A stretch of 42,943 bases of DNA, taken from the IMG/VR virus record IMGVR_UViG_3300032311_000372, positions 1-42,943 of that record. One strand, 5' to 3'. Position 1 is the stretch's first letter. Each line of letters starts with the position of its first letter. Below, piece by piece: positions 30,744 to 39,716 of the stretch. Below the pieces are notes generated by a model, which saw only the letters and a list, made by a program, of their open reading frames with translations, did not search any database and was not told where the DNA came from. The DNA comes from a virus. The position numbers and the translations under genes were made by a program.

Positions 30744-32140
30744 ACTTTAAGTCCACCAAAATTCTTACTGAATTTCTTCTCACGGTTTCCAAATGTATTC
30801 AAAGGTTTATCTTCAACTTGACCTGCATCAACAATATCTGCCTGTGCTGAATCTTCGGCATCATACAGTCTCATCTTTGCTCTATCAACACCAACAACGA
30901 ATCGTTTGAAGTTGTTAGGGTCAGAGTATCGATTCTTTAATTGTTTTACCAAGATTTGGTTTAATTGTTGCAGTTCTTCATTAGTCACCAATGCAAACAT
31001 AAAGTCAGCAGTTGCAGGCAGACCAAATGATTCTGAAGTATCTTCAAGGCCTGGATCCGAATTACTGAAACCACTACGAGTTGTTTGTGTCGCAGAAACA
31101 ATTGGTACATTGTGTTCGACAGCCAAACCACGCAGTTCTTCAGCAATAGACTTGATGTAAGTATAGGAGTTAACAGAACCACCCGCCTTGATACGTGAAG
31201 ATGCACAAATGTTCAGATAATCAATAAAGATGATATCTGGTATAAAGTTCTTCTTCAAATGCAATTCACTTAGCAATGCTCTGAAATGTAGAGAAGAAGC
31301 ACTGGCAGTTGGATATTCTTTGATAATCAATTTGCCATGAGCCTTGTTCTGTAATGCCTTAAACTTACGTTCATAATCTTCTTTGCTGATTGTGTGAAGT
31401 TCATTCAAATCAATATTTAGCAAATTAGCATCGATACGTTCCGCAATACGTTCTTCGGCCATTTCCATTGTAATGTACAAAACATTATGGCCTTGTGATA
31501 AACAACCAGCGGCAACGTGACACATGAACAATGATTTACCAACACCAGTACCAGCAAGTGCAATGTTCAAGGTTTTTGTTGGTAGACCGCCTTTTGTAAT
31601 CTTATTGAAGATATCAAGGTCAAACTTGATACGAGATTCTACTTTGTGGTAGAAGTCGAAACGAGAATCATAATCTGCCATGTAATCATGGCCAATGTGT
31701 TGGTCAAATGAGACACCAAGAGCATCACTCAACAGTTTTGGAATCTCACCTTTTGGTTTATCTGAATGTTTGTCATCAAGGATTGATACTGATTCCATAA
31801 TGGCATTGTAGATGGCTTTGTCTTGGCAGAACTTTTCAGTCTGCTCAATCAACCACTTACTCTCAACCTTTTCTTCTTTACTCGAATGTAATTCTTTCAG
31901 AAGTTCAATTGATTGTCTTACTTCAGGTTCAGTTAGATTTTTACTCTCGGTGAAATTAATGATGAGAGATTCATGTGTTGGTAAGTTTTTGTATTTGTTT
32001 ACAAACTCAAAGATTTCTTTGAATACTACCTTCTCTGTGTTGTCGGCAAAGTAATCCGACTTGATGAATGGCAAAACTTTACGGGTAAAGTCCTCATTGT
32101 ATATCAGATTCTTCAGTATCGTTTGTTCTAGTCGATTCAT
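30740..32140 (-). CDS. 41: T4 gp41-like replicative helicase (DnaB family)
   Basis: 466 aa using ATG 32140; a GTG ten codons earlier is open but lies in the upstream gene. The helicase core has Walker A ALAGTGVGKSLF (about 196-207), NVLYITMEM (H1a type), Walker B IIFIDYLNICASS and an ATQTTRSGF H3/H4 block. It forms the hexameric helicase that works with primase gp61 and UvsX/polymerase. It overlaps a conserved small gene upstream and the DruA-like gene downstream. Confidence 0.95.
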   Translation of the reverse strand: MNRLEQTILKNLIYNEDFTRKVLPFIKSDYFADNTEKVVFKEIFEFVNKYKNLPTHESLIINFTESKNLTEPEVRQSIELLKELHSSKEEKVESKWLIEQTEKFCQDKAIYNAIMESVSILDDKHSDKPKGEIPKLLSDALGVSFDQHIGHDYMADYDSRFDFYHKVESRIKFDLDIFNKITKGGLPTKTLNIALAGTGVGKSLFMCHVAAGCLSQGHNVLYITMEMAEERIAERIDANLLNIDLNELHTISKEDYERKFKALQNKAHGKLIIKEYPTASASSLHFRALLSELHLKKNFIPDIIFIDYLNICASSRIKAGGSVNSYTYIKSIAEELRGLAVEHNVPIVSATQTTRSGFSNSDPGLEDTSESFGLPATADFMFALVTNEELQQLNQILVKQLKNRYSDPNNFKRFVVGVDRAKMRLYDAEDSAQADIVDAGQVEDKPLNTFGNREKKFSKNFGGLKV

Positions 32141-32444
32141 TTTGTATAATAATTTCTGTAAGTATGTCACCTATGATTGTAACAAAATTATCATCATTTT
32201 GCAAGGTCTCTTTGTCATGTTGACCTGAATAATAAATGTTATAGTTAAACTGAAGAACCGGTATAGCCGATTCAGGTTTCAGTTTAACCATACCATAGGA
32301 ATAAACCACACCGGTGTAGGTACCCGATGTGATTTCTACCAAAGTGCAATCTTCTGTCTCACTTTGTGAGAACCGATACTCAACTTTCTTCGGTTTCTTC
32401 GACCACGGGAGTTTCTCCCATAATGCTGCCATAAGCGATTTCAT
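32094..32444 (-). CDS. Conserved hypothetical between uvsX and helicase
   Basis: About 116 aa from ATG 32444; ATG 32432 is equally possible. It overlaps the uvsX stop by about 65 bases in another frame. After a basic opening (EKLPWSKKPKKVEYRFS) comes a beta-rich domain (EITSGTYTGVVYSYGMV, IYYSGQHDKETL). It occupies the same position as conserved unknown genes in other environmental T4-like phages. Function unknown. Confidence 0.6.
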   Translation of the reverse strand: MKSLMAALWEKLPWSKKPKKVEYRFSQSETEDCTLVEITSGTYTGVVYSYGMVKLKPESAIPVLQFNYNIYYSGQHDKETLQNDDNFVTIIGDILTEIIIQNESTRTNDTEESDIQ

Positions 32445-33435
32445 ATTTGTGTTTAATGAATTGTTTAAATTTCTCATCTTTCAAAATTGGTTCCATGAAT
32501 TCTGATGATGTAGTATCAGCAATTCGTTTCTTGTCACCAACTTCACCAGTTGCCTGGTCTACTTTTGCATACCAACCATTGGCAGGTTTAACCACATGTC
32601 CGGATTCAATAGCAAGGTCAAGCAAGCCAGAGTAACGGCTGATACCGCCGTCAAAAGATACAGAGATAGGAATTTTAGATTTTTCTTTGACATAACGTGA
32701 TTTTTCGACATTGATAATAAAATGGTAACCAACAATTTCAGTACCTTCTTTGTCTTGTTGACGACCGAGAATATAAATGTTGTCAGCAGAGTAATACGAA
32801 CCTGTACCACCACCAACAATATCTTTAGGAAACATTCCAATTTCTTTGTATGTGTGATTCACAACAATCATAGGAATATCTTTAATGGTCAAGTGTGGTG
32901 TTACCATACGGAACAAACTCTTAACCTGTTTTGCTCTAGACATATCTGCAACTGATTTGCCTTCAAGAGCATCTTCAACTTCTTTCTTTGAAGCCAAATT
33001 ACCGATTGAATCAAGGATAACCATAAGTTTATCACCACGTTCAATGTTTTCAAACTGTTGCATGATATCAAACTTCAACTGTTCAATATTGGTCAATGGT
33101 GTATGCAACACACGATCCATATCAATACCAAATGTTTCAAAGTATTTTACTGGTGTACCAAACTCTGAATCATAGAACAATAGAATTGCTTCTGGATATT
33201 TGTCCATATAAGATTTAGCCATCAACAAACTAAACGCTGTCTTAAAGTGTTTAGATGGGCCTGCCCACATTGTAAGACCTGGTGTAATACCACCATCTAA
33301 CCGACCAGATAGTGCAACGTTAATCATTGGCACGGCAGTCGGAATCATATCTTTATCAGTAAAGAACTTTGACTTAGATAGAATTGCACTATCTTTAATT
33401 GTCGAATTCTTCTTCAATTTCTCAAGTAAACTCAT
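32380..33435 (-). CDS. uvsX: UvsX recombinase (RecA-like)
   Basis: 351 aa. The RecA core is clear: Walker A GPSKHFKT (about 58-65), ILLFYDSEFGTP, Walker B MVILDSIGNL, and VVNHTYKEIGMFPKDIVGGG of the L2/NH region. It promotes strand exchange in recombination-dependent replication, as in T4. It sits between polymerase and helicase as a replication block. The acidic C-terminus (VVEETEES) overlaps the next gene. Confidence 0.95.
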   Translation of the reverse strand: MSLLEKLKKNSTIKDSAILSKSKFFTDKDMIPTAVPMINVALSGRLDGGITPGLTMWAGPSKHFKTAFSLLMAKSYMDKYPEAILLFYDSEFGTPVKYFETFGIDMDRVLHTPLTNIEQLKFDIMQQFENIERGDKLMVILDSIGNLASKKEVEDALEGKSVADMSRAKQVKSLFRMVTPHLTIKDIPMIVVNHTYKEIGMFPKDIVGGGTGSYYSADNIYILGRQQDKEGTEIVGYHFIINVEKSRYVKEKSKIPISVSFDGGISRYSGLLDLAIESGHVVKPANGWYAKVDQATGEVGDKKRIADTTSSEFMEPILKDEKFKQFIKHKYEIAYGSIMGETPVVEETEES

Positions 33436-33447
33436 TTTAACCTCTTT

Positions 33448-35988
33448 TTAAAAAAAACTCTCTAAGGAATTCTGTTGTTCTGTTGACCAATTCATGCAAT
33501 CTAAAATCACTTTAATTGGTTCAAGGAATGCCTTATTGAATTGTGTATCATAATCAATAAACTCTTGCAAGCCAAACTCCACTGGCAATCTATTTGGGTA
33601 TGAAATAACCGTATCTTTCATGGGATTTGGTTGTTTCAAATATGTGAATTTAATCTTCTCACCTTCCTGAATCAATGGATACTTTTTATCAAGTTTCATT
33701 GCTTTTAGTTTGGTGTTATACAGAATGGCACCCTTCACATGAATTGGTGTGCCCTTCTTATATAGAGTCACATTGTCGGAGTATTCTTTCAGACCATTCA
33801 GACCACGAGGGAAAGAAATATCTTCAGCCGGCAACTGCTTAAATTCACTTTTGAAATCTTCAATGAATTTATGAATATCGGATTCGGTGCCGTTAATCAT
33901 AATGTCAATTGATTTTTTCATCTTCTCACGTATGGCAGCAGGCGTAGATGACTTAATCATCTCAAGGCCCATGACTTTCATCTTAGGTTCTTTATACTGC
34001 ACACCTTCATTATTAAATACGTTCAGAATGTAACGCTTCTTGGCAGTCCAAATGCCTTTGTTAGCCAGACCTTCACGTTTCATCTGCATCTTCTGGGCAA
34101 AGGCATGAACGTAATCAGCCAACTCTGTATAAGATTTATCTATGTGTGGTTGAAGTTTTTCTTCACAAACTTTATCCATGAATTCAATAATCTTTTGTTC
34201 AGACACACCACTTTTATTACCATAAACTTTTTCAACCAACTCACCGAGACGGAGGTAAATTGAATCAGTATCAGAAGCAATCACATAGTCTTTATCACTA
34301 TCTAGCAACTTGTTCATGTACTGGTTGATTTTAGCTTCAATCCAACGAATTGATAGTTGACCAGCAGTAGTAACACCCAAGGCCATTCTCAAATCATAGA
34401 ATCTGAAATACTGGGAACCTAGAGCACCGTAAGCACTATTAAGAGAAACTTTCTTTGCCAATTGCAGGTTATCATAACGAGCAATCTTATTTTTCAGTTC
34501 ATACTTTTTATTAGGATCCGACTCAACTTCATAATCTTTCTTAGCCTGAATCATCATTTTCTTAAACTTTGAACGATCCACATACATTTCTTCTAGCATC
34601 TGAGGTAAGAAACCTTTTTTAGTTGTTGAAAAGAATTGACCATTTGGAGTAATAGTTACACCACTCATATTTGATAGGTTAACTTCTTTAAGTAACAATT
34701 TATCAACGCTTACGCCAGAAGAAATGATTTGTCTCATTTCAGGAGTATAATCATGTGGCTCAACCAATGTTTCAGGTGAAATATTGTATTGCATCATCAG
34801 GTGAGGATACAAACTGTTCAAGTCAAATGATGCCACATAGTTGTGCATACCAACTTGTGGGTCTTTCACGTAAGCACCTTCAAAGGCGGCAGTCTTACTC
34901 TTTACAACTTTAGGAGGAACAATGATGTTTTTGTCCAACAAGTAATTGTAAATCAAAGAATCCCACATACGAGTCTGTGCAAAGATATCTTCAAAGTTTG
35001 TTTTGGTATCATAAGCAAGAGTTAAGCCCAACTCAATCAACTTCAACTTATTCTCTAGTTTGAAAATCAACTCTACGTCTTTGATGTTATACTCAATAAA
35101 CTTTTGGTAATCTAAACGATACAACTGGTGTAAGTTATCAAACTCATCGTATGAAATCTTACCTTCACCTAGTTCAACTTGTGAGATATTATCCAAGCGG
35201 TAAGATTCTTGTGACTTACCACCTGGCGCATACCATCTGTACAATTCAATATAATCTAATGTAGAAACGCCAGTGAATTCATATGCAATCATCTCACGGT
35301 TATTCACAACCGCCTTGCGACTATTGATATAATTCCATGGTGAAAGTTTCTTAACATCGTCATCACCAAGTATTTTGGTAATACGATTCACAAGATATGG
35401 AATATCAAAGAACTTGATGTTCCAACCAGAAATAACATCTGGACAATTTTCTTGCCAGAACGCCAAGAACTTCTTGCACAGGTCGTATTCATCATTACAC
35501 TTGGTGTAGATAACATCTTCACGGTCATTTCTAAACTCACCACATCCAAAGACTGTTGCAACACCATTCAAATACTTGATACAGATAGCTGTGATTGGTT
35601 CGTTTGCTTGATATGGGTCAGGGAAACCATTTTCAGAACCAACTTCGATATCGATAACGGCAATCGAAACATGGTTAATGTCCCAATCAATCATACCTTT
35701 GTGTTGGTCTGCAATGAAAGCATATTGAAAGTTGGCATTACCAAATACATCGAAGCCTTGAACACCATCATAACGATTAACGAAATCACGAGCCTCACGC
35801 ATACCTTCGAACTTCATAGGCTCAAGGTAATCACCTTCAAGTGTTTTGAAGTTGGTGGTTTTATTAGAGCGCAAAAACAAAGTCGGCGTGTAAGCAATTT
35901 TATACTTAACACGCCGGCCGTCTTTTACACCACGATAAAAAATATTGTTGCCAACACCGACAACGTTAGTGTAATAGTTATTAGTCAT
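33448..35988 (-). CDS. 43: T4 gp43-like family B DNA polymerase
   Basis: 846 aa. The exonuclease domain has VIDIEVGSENG (ExoI) and SGWNIKFFDIPYL (ExoII). The polymerase domain has DLNSLYPHL (motif A), KVSLNSAYGALGSQY (motif B) and ASDTDSIYL (motif C). All catalytic Asp residues are in place and the C-terminal TEQQNSLESFF is a probable clamp-binding end. Slightly shorter than the T4 enzyme. It is encoded 3.7 kb from the clamp operon, behind two small proteins and a sigma70-type promoter. Confidence 0.97.
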   Translation of the reverse strand: MTNNYYTNVVGVGNNIFYRGVKDGRRVKYKIAYTPTLFLRSNKTTNFKTLEGDYLEPMKFEGMREARDFVNRYDGVQGFDVFGNANFQYAFIADQHKGMIDWDINHVSIAVIDIEVGSENGFPDPYQANEPITAICIKYLNGVATVFGCGEFRNDREDVIYTKCNDEYDLCKKFLAFWQENCPDVISGWNIKFFDIPYLVNRITKILGDDDVKKLSPWNYINSRKAVVNNREMIAYEFTGVSTLDYIELYRWYAPGGKSQESYRLDNISQVELGEGKISYDEFDNLHQLYRLDYQKFIEYNIKDVELIFKLENKLKLIELGLTLAYDTKTNFEDIFAQTRMWDSLIYNYLLDKNIIVPPKVVKSKTAAFEGAYVKDPQVGMHNYVASFDLNSLYPHLMMQYNISPETLVEPHDYTPEMRQIISSGVSVDKLLLKEVNLSNMSGVTITPNGQFFSTTKKGFLPQMLEEMYVDRSKFKKMMIQAKKDYEVESDPNKKYELKNKIARYDNLQLAKKVSLNSAYGALGSQYFRFYDLRMALGVTTAGQLSIRWIEAKINQYMNKLLDSDKDYVIASDTDSIYLRLGELVEKVYGNKSGVSEQKIIEFMDKVCEEKLQPHIDKSYTELADYVHAFAQKMQMKREGLANKGIWTAKKRYILNVFNNEGVQYKEPKMKVMGLEMIKSSTPAAIREKMKKSIDIMINGTESDIHKFIEDFKSEFKQLPAEDISFPRGLNGLKEYSDNVTLYKKGTPIHVKGAILYNTKLKAMKLDKKYPLIQEGEKIKFTYLKQPNPMKDTVISYPNRLPVEFGLQEFIDYDTQFNKAFLEPIKVILDCMNWSTEQQNSLESFF

Positions 35989-36000
35989 TCATATATTATA

Positions 36001-36297
36001 TCAGAATTTTGGAATAGATGTGGCAATTTGAATACCAGACCCAAACATTTCGCTATACTGATTTACCAATTCCCGCAAAGGAGTTGTAGTACAAAGAATG
36101 TCCTCATTGTTGATTCTAATACCAGTTTCAAATTCTTCACAGAATTGAATAAAGGGAGAGAATGCCATCATAGGACCATCTTTAGTTGGCTGCATGATAC
36201 ATTGCACAGGTTTCTTTAAAAGAATGTACCCTGTTTCTTCCACAATCTCAGCCAAGAGAGTGTGATTTGTTTTAAAAGTAATTAATTGGATGTTCAT
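36001..36297 (-). CDS. Conserved small protein, possibly Sm-like fold
   Basis: 98 aa. ITFKTNHTLLAEIVEETG, ILLKKPVQCIMQ, MMAFSPFIQFCEEF and NEDILCTTTPLREL resemble the strand order of an Sm-like RNA-binding barrel and a pattern I recall from T4-like cyanophages. Located between the promoter and polymerase gene, overlapping the 72-aa gene as ATGA. Function inferred only. Confidence 0.55.
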   Translation of the reverse strand: MNIQLITFKTNHTLLAEIVEETGYILLKKPVQCIMQPTKDGPMMAFSPFIQFCEEFETGIRINNEDILCTTTPLRELVNQYSEMFGSGIQIATSIPKF

Positions 36298-36512
36298 ACT
36301 CGAACCTCCGCATCAACTACACCAATGGTAACCCAACGTTTTGGGATGAGCATCTCACGTCCGTTAAACTTGTGAGCATCAATGGTTGGGTCTTGCATCC
36401 AACCAAGGACTTCTACCTTGTTATCAAACTCACGCAAGAACAGTTCATATCTGTCCGCATGAGGCATTTTGTACTCATTGACCAACCTTTTGGCCACTTC
36501 ACGTAAATTCAT
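36294..36512 (-). CDS. Hypothetical protein, 72 aa
   Basis: No family recognised. The sequence is charged at the start (NLREVAKRLVNEYKMPHADRY) and beta-like at the end (RWVTIGVVDAEVRV). It is the first gene after the sigma70-type promoter, with an AGAGG ribosome site, and is overlapped by the next gene. It probably belongs to an early transcript with the polymerase. Confidence 0.5.
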   Translation of the reverse strand: MNLREVAKRLVNEYKMPHADRYELFLREFDNKVEVLGWMQDPTIDAHKFNGREMLIPKRWVTIGVVDAEVRV

Positions 36513-36542
36513 ATTTACCTCTTAAAAAATATACGATAATGT

Positions 36543-36571
36543 ATTATAACAGAATTATTAATAAATTGCAA
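36543..36571 (-). promoter_or_regulatory. Sigma70-type early promoter for the polymerase operon
   Basis: On the minus strand TTGCAA (36566-36571) and a perfect TATAAT (36543-36548) have a 17-base spacer. The start point would lie about 25 bases before ATG 36512. The region is a 63-base gap free of genes. Confidence 0.7.
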
Positions 36572-36575
36572 GCTT

Positions 36576-36941
36576 TTACTTGGCAAACTTGGTGAAATCT
36601 GGCTTCTTCCAACCTTCAGGTTTAAGAACTTTGCCGTCTTCACGTTTGATTACCGTTTTAGTTTTGCTATCAATCTTCTTTAGGTTACTAAGGGAACCTT
36701 CATCCCAAATACCCTTTGTGTCCCAGCCACGGGAATTCATATACCCAATGATTACCCACATAGTATCAAAACAGGCATCGATGGTTTCAACATCATCATT
36801 CTTACTAACAGCATCAATGAATTCGTGGTATTCTTCATTGATTAACCTTCGGTACAATAATGCTTGTTCATCATTGTCCGTATCTGTAGTTTGACCAGCT
36901 GCGGTCATAAACGTTTCAACATCCCTAAAAACACTAGTCAT
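36576..36941 (-). CDS. MazG/PRA-PH-like NTP pyrophosphohydrolase
   Basis: 121 aa. RRLINEEYHEFIDAV gives the E-E-x-x-E helix and DACFDTMWVIIGYM the second metal helix of the all-alpha NTP-PPase superfamily. The tail KREDGKVLKPEGWKKPD resembles phage phosphoribosyl-ATP-diphosphatase-like proteins. It would hydrolyse a nucleoside triphosphate, perhaps to balance dNTP pools or lower (p)ppGpp signalling. It overlaps dCMP deaminase by eight bases. Confidence 0.75.
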   Translation of the reverse strand: MTSVFRDVETFMTAAGQTTDTDNDEQALLYRRLINEEYHEFIDAVSKNDDVETIDACFDTMWVIIGYMNSRGWDTKGIWDEGSLSNLKKIDSKTKTVIKREDGKVLKPEGWKKPDFTKFAK

Positions 36942-37368
36942 ATTTAATTACCTCTACATTACACTTCTTTAAAAATTCAATTCCGTCATCATCACGATAA
37001 CTATTCCGATAATAAACACTATTGATACCACTTTGGTGGATCAACTTGGCACAATCAATACAAGGCGCATGAGTGATAAACATAGTAGCACCATCTGTAG
37101 AGTTAGTAGATTTAGCTACCTTTGCAATCGCATTAGTCTCTGCATGAAGCACTTCAGGCTTGGACATAGTTATTATAATACCTGTAAAATCAGTATGCTT
37201 AACCATTTCACACTCATTTGTCCAACCAGAAGGCATGCCATTGTAACCAATACCAATGATTGTATTGTCTTTTACAATAACACAACCCACATGAAGTCTT
37301 TTTGCTGAGGACAATTCAGCATAAACTTCAGCAGTTTTCATATGTGCATCTATAAATTTCTGTTTCAT
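36934..37368 (-). CDS. cd: Deoxycytidylate (dCMP) deaminase
   Basis: 144 aa. The zinc motifs are VLHAETNAI (HAE) and APCIDCAKLI (PCxxC), and KRLHVGCVIV is the usual start of the deaminase core. It makes dUMP from dCMP, feeding the ThyX encoded at 9 kb. Overlaps the pyrophosphatase downstream and the glycosyltransferase upstream, so it is co-translated with them. Confidence 0.92.
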   Translation of the reverse strand: MKQKFIDAHMKTAEVYAELSSAKRLHVGCVIVKDNTIIGIGYNGMPSGWTNECEMVKHTDFTGIIITMSKPEVLHAETNAIAKVAKSTNSTDGATMFITHAPCIDCAKLIHQSGINSVYYRNSYRDDDGIEFLKKCNVEVIKYD

Positions 37369-38210
37369 GTTAAAAAGGCCAATGGCACTTCAATCTTTCT
37401 AAACCCGTTTGCATAGAAGAAAAATGGCACAAATCTTTCATTTAGAAAACCAGGATATCTCCATGGATTAATTTCTGTACAGTTGTATTGTTTAATATTC
37501 TTATCAGGAAATGTTTCAGAACAATTTTTCCAAATATATTCCATGATGAAGAAATACTCTTGTGTCAATCGTTTGAAGTTATAATTCTCCATGACATAGA
37601 CACATTCATAATTACAAATGCTATAATCTGTAAACCAAATCATATGCCTTTCATATTCAGGATACAGTTTTACAATAGCTTCTTTGAATAATTCCCAATA
37701 CTCAGGCAGCTGTGATTCAAGGTACTGTGCTTCAATTGATTTGTTCATGTATCTAAAACGACTACAGACCACATCAGCTGATTGCAAGTATTGTACTATT
37801 TTATCACGTTGAGAATCGGATGTCAATACTTTACAGGTATCATTGTTAGATGGAACAATTAATTTTTCATCCATAAAACCAACACCTTGTTCTACGGCAA
37901 GATATCTTCGGTAAGAACCAACACCAAGATATTGTGTGGTAAAATCATTTGCGTAAAGATAATAGTCAGTTGCTTGTTGACCCAACGCCTTTAAAAAAGA
38001 AGTTTCATCAACATGTGAATAGTATCCACGATACCTACGAATGGTTTTATTTACATCTAAACCTTCTTGGTACACATTAACATAACGGTCATCGTTCGGA
38101 TGCCATTCGGTTGGTGCAGAACCTCCAGCGTAAGCAGGAACAACCCAACTAGATTCAAAATTAAATGCATACTCTCTGTGAGTATGATTCATCAGTTTCA
38201 CTTGCGACAT
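37365..38210 (-). CDS. DUF4422-like glycosyltransferase
   Basis: 281 aa. YLGVGSYRRYL, then ICNYECVYVMENYNFKRL, then YPGFLNERFVPFFFYAN follow the order seen in DUF4422, a domain of predicted glycosyltransferases in capsule gene clusters. A WKNCSETFP insertion separates these. There is no clear DxD. It lies apart from the main glycan cassette but close to nucleotide genes, with ribosome site AGGAA. The acceptor may be host lipopolysaccharide or a phage structure. Confidence 0.6.
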   Translation of the reverse strand: MSQVKLMNHTHREYAFNFESSWVVPAYAGGSAPTEWHPNDDRYVNVYQEGLDVNKTIRRYRGYYSHVDETSFLKALGQQATDYYLYANDFTTQYLGVGSYRRYLAVEQGVGFMDEKLIVPSNNDTCKVLTSDSQRDKIVQYLQSADVVCSRFRYMNKSIEAQYLESQLPEYWELFKEAIVKLYPEYERHMIWFTDYSICNYECVYVMENYNFKRLTQEYFFIMEYIWKNCSETFPDKNIKQYNCTEINPWRYPGFLNERFVPFFFYANGFRKIEVPLAFLT

Positions 38211-38221
38211 AATATTCCTAG

Positions 38222-38239
38222 AAGGGGCCGAAGCCCCTT
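38222..38239 (-). terminator. Stem-loop terminator with UUCG loop after hsp20
   Basis: On the minus strand AAGGGGC-TTCG-GCCCCTT is a 7-bp stem with a stable UUCG loop, 3 bases after the hsp20 stop. The following sequence has few T, so termination may be partial, or it may stabilise the 3' end. Confidence 0.65.
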
Positions 38240-38242
38240 GGT

Positions 38243-38710
38243 TTAAACTGTTTCTTTTTCTTGAAGCAGTTGTGGTTTAGGTAACTTTAAACCATTACCA
38301 ATTTCAATTTTACGTGGTTTCTTATTCTCAGGAATAACATTCTCCAAACCAATGCGTAGAATGCCATCTTTGAACTCTGCACCACGAACTTCAATAGTAT
38401 CTACCAAGCGGATAGATTTAGTGAACGAGCGTGTTGCGATACCACGATACAAATACTCAGCATCATCTTTATCTTTCTTCTCACCTTTCACAACAAGAAT
38501 GCCATCATCCAATTCAATGTCGATTTCATTCTTGGCAAAACCAGCAACGGCCATTTCAACGACATAATGATTGTCATCTACTTTGAGTACGTTGTGTGGT
38601 GGGAAAGAAGTTTGGCGTGTTGGTGGTTGACCTTCAACGAGTCTTTCAAGCTCATTAAACAATTGGTCAAAACCAACAAACTGAGGATACAATGTTGTAA
38701 AGCGAGTCAT
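38243..38710 (-). CDS. hsp20: Small heat-shock protein (Hsp20 family)
   Basis: 155 aa. The alpha-crystallin domain spans about residues 45-140: VVEMAVAGFAKNEIDIELDDG, LVVKGEKKD, YRGIATRSFTKSIRLV, ADFKDGILRI-like GILRIGLEN, with a KIEI tail. Hsp20 forms oligomers that hold unfolding proteins and is common in cyanophage-type T4-like genomes. An AGGAGAAAAC site precedes the ATG. It lies between the decayed stretch and its terminator, and may be a separate transcription unit. Confidence 0.92.
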   Translation of the reverse strand: MTRFTTLYPQFVGFDQLFNELERLVEGQPPTRQTSFPPHNVLKVDDNHYVVEMAVAGFAKNEIDIELDDGILVVKGEKKDKDDAEYLYRGIATRSFTKSIRLVDTIEVRGAEFKDGILRIGLENVIPENKKPRKIEIGNGLKLPKPQLLQEKETV

Positions 38711-38857
38711 AGTTTTCTCCTATTAAGCGAGTTGATAAAATTGATACCCCGAAGGCATATCATCCAGCTTACTTTATACTGGACCAACTAACGTGTGGCA
38801 GTTCAATTGCACGGACGCCTTGTTACCGTAGCATCAAACGGCCCTAAGGTGGGTTCT
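38711..38857 (-). pseudogene. Possible decayed coding stretch between regA and hsp20
   Basis: This 147-base gap has protein-like pieces in different minus-strand frames: TLGPFDATV, then AIELPHVSWSSIK, then SKLDDMPSGYQFYQLA before a stop just upstream of hsp20's ribosome site. Removing a 4-base TAAG at about 38770 would join the last two frames. No single frame is open across it. It could be an eroded gene or chance. Confidence 0.3.
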
Positions 38858-39262
38858 TCAATAGTCTTGTGTTTTCTTACCAATGTTGTACTTAGCAATA
38901 AGTTCCCACTGGTCTTTTTCTTTGAAAGCTATAATTTTAATTTGATGTAAAGGTGCAATGTTATCAGTCATAATTTCTTTATTCAAGATTTTAATCAGAC
39001 CCCATTCTTCCAATAAATTGGCAATAGCGTTACGCCTTTGAATATCATTCTCAGAAATATTAGATGGTTTTCCATCCAACGCAAACAATTCTTTAAAGTG
39101 TACAATGTAATATTTACCCTGCTTGTGCAGAATATGGCAAGATTGGTATAACACTTTCTCTTTGCGAGAGGATACACCAATTCTTGTTAGGGTTTCCCGA
39201 ACCTTTAAAAAATCATCCTGTTCGTTAAGAATAACCTCAACGAACTTTGATAAATCAACCAT
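38858..39262 (-). CDS. regA: RegA translational repressor
   Basis: 134 aa. The core VRETLTRIGVSSRKEKVLYQSCHIL and KQGKYYIVHFKELFALDG is closely similar to T4 RegA, as is the later NLLEEWGLIKIL. RegA binds start regions of early mRNAs (in T4, gp44, gp45, rIIB and others) and blocks their translation. It is the last gene of the clamp operon, as in T4. The extra length over T4 (122 aa) is internal and at the C-terminus. Confidence 0.95.
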   Translation of the reverse strand: MVDLSKFVEVILNEQDDFLKVRETLTRIGVSSRKEKVLYQSCHILHKQGKYYIVHFKELFALDGKPSNISENDIQRRNAIANLLEEWGLIKILNKEIMTDNIAPLHQIKIIAFKEKDQWELIAKYNIGKKTQDY

Positions 39263-39263
39263 A

Positions 39264-39647
39264 TCATTTCCTTAATCCACCGGTGTCGGTTTTTTCTTTT
39301 AATTCTTGGATTTGTTCTTTGCTAAGAAGACGCAAGGCGTCACGAGCTTTCGAATCAGAAAAATTATAGATTTGCTTTATACATTCTAAATCTTCACTTT
39401 TTTCAACTTTAGCCCACTTGGCAAATGGTCTTTTCTGTGACCTTACGGTATTTAGAAGGAAATCATTCTGTAGTTTTTTATCGAGGAAGTGCCTCCGGTT
39501 CATTTCATTTGCATACATTATACAGTCTTTATGGTAGGAAAGACTACGATTTACCAAAAAAGATGTATAGTCTTTCTCAGAAGCTTCATCAACAATCAAT
39601 TGCTTCTTGTTTTGCAAGATAGCGTTAACATAATCAAATGGATTCAT
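39264..39647 (-). CDS. 62: Clamp-loader small subunit gp62
   Basis: 127 aa. NPFDYVNAILQNKKQLIVD begins as gp62 proteins do, followed by the conserved block SQKRPFAKWAK. It forms the clamp loader with gp44 and loads gp45. It is shorter than T4 gp62 (187 aa). It lies between regA and a membrane protein gene; the T4 order 45-44-62-regA is kept except for that inserted gene. Confidence 0.85.
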   Translation of the reverse strand: MNPFDYVNAILQNKKQLIVDEASEKDYTSFLVNRSLSYHKDCIMYANEMNRRHFLDKKLQNDFLLNTVRSQKRPFAKWAKVEKSEDLECIKQIYNFSDSKARDALRLLSKEQIQELKEKTDTGGLRK

Positions 39648-39667
39648 AATTTTAATGCATAACCAAG

Positions 39668-39701
39668 TATTTAGTATCCGTAAGATTTAGAGATTTTACG
39701 G
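39668..39701 (-). promoter_or_regulatory. Hairpin and late-like ACTAAATA before gp62
   Basis: CCGTAA (39678-39683) and TTACGG (39696-39701) form a 6-bp stem in the mRNA leader between the membrane gene and gp62. ACTAAATA (39668-39675, minus strand) follows about 20 bases before ATG 39647. Either could provide separate control of gp62 expression. Confidence 0.35.
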
Positions 39702-39716
39702 ACGGTTCGCCGGCAG

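Noticed and set aside
35452-36219. Plus-strand frame of 255 codons across the polymerase gene
   Set aside because: It runs antisense to the start of the clear family B polymerase and a further gene, and has no recognisable domain or ribosome site.
38711-38857. Possible tRNA in the regA-hsp20 gap
   Set aside because: A GTTCAATT-like piece recalls a T loop, but the flanking arms do not pair and no cloverleaf or anticodon stem can be formed on either strand.
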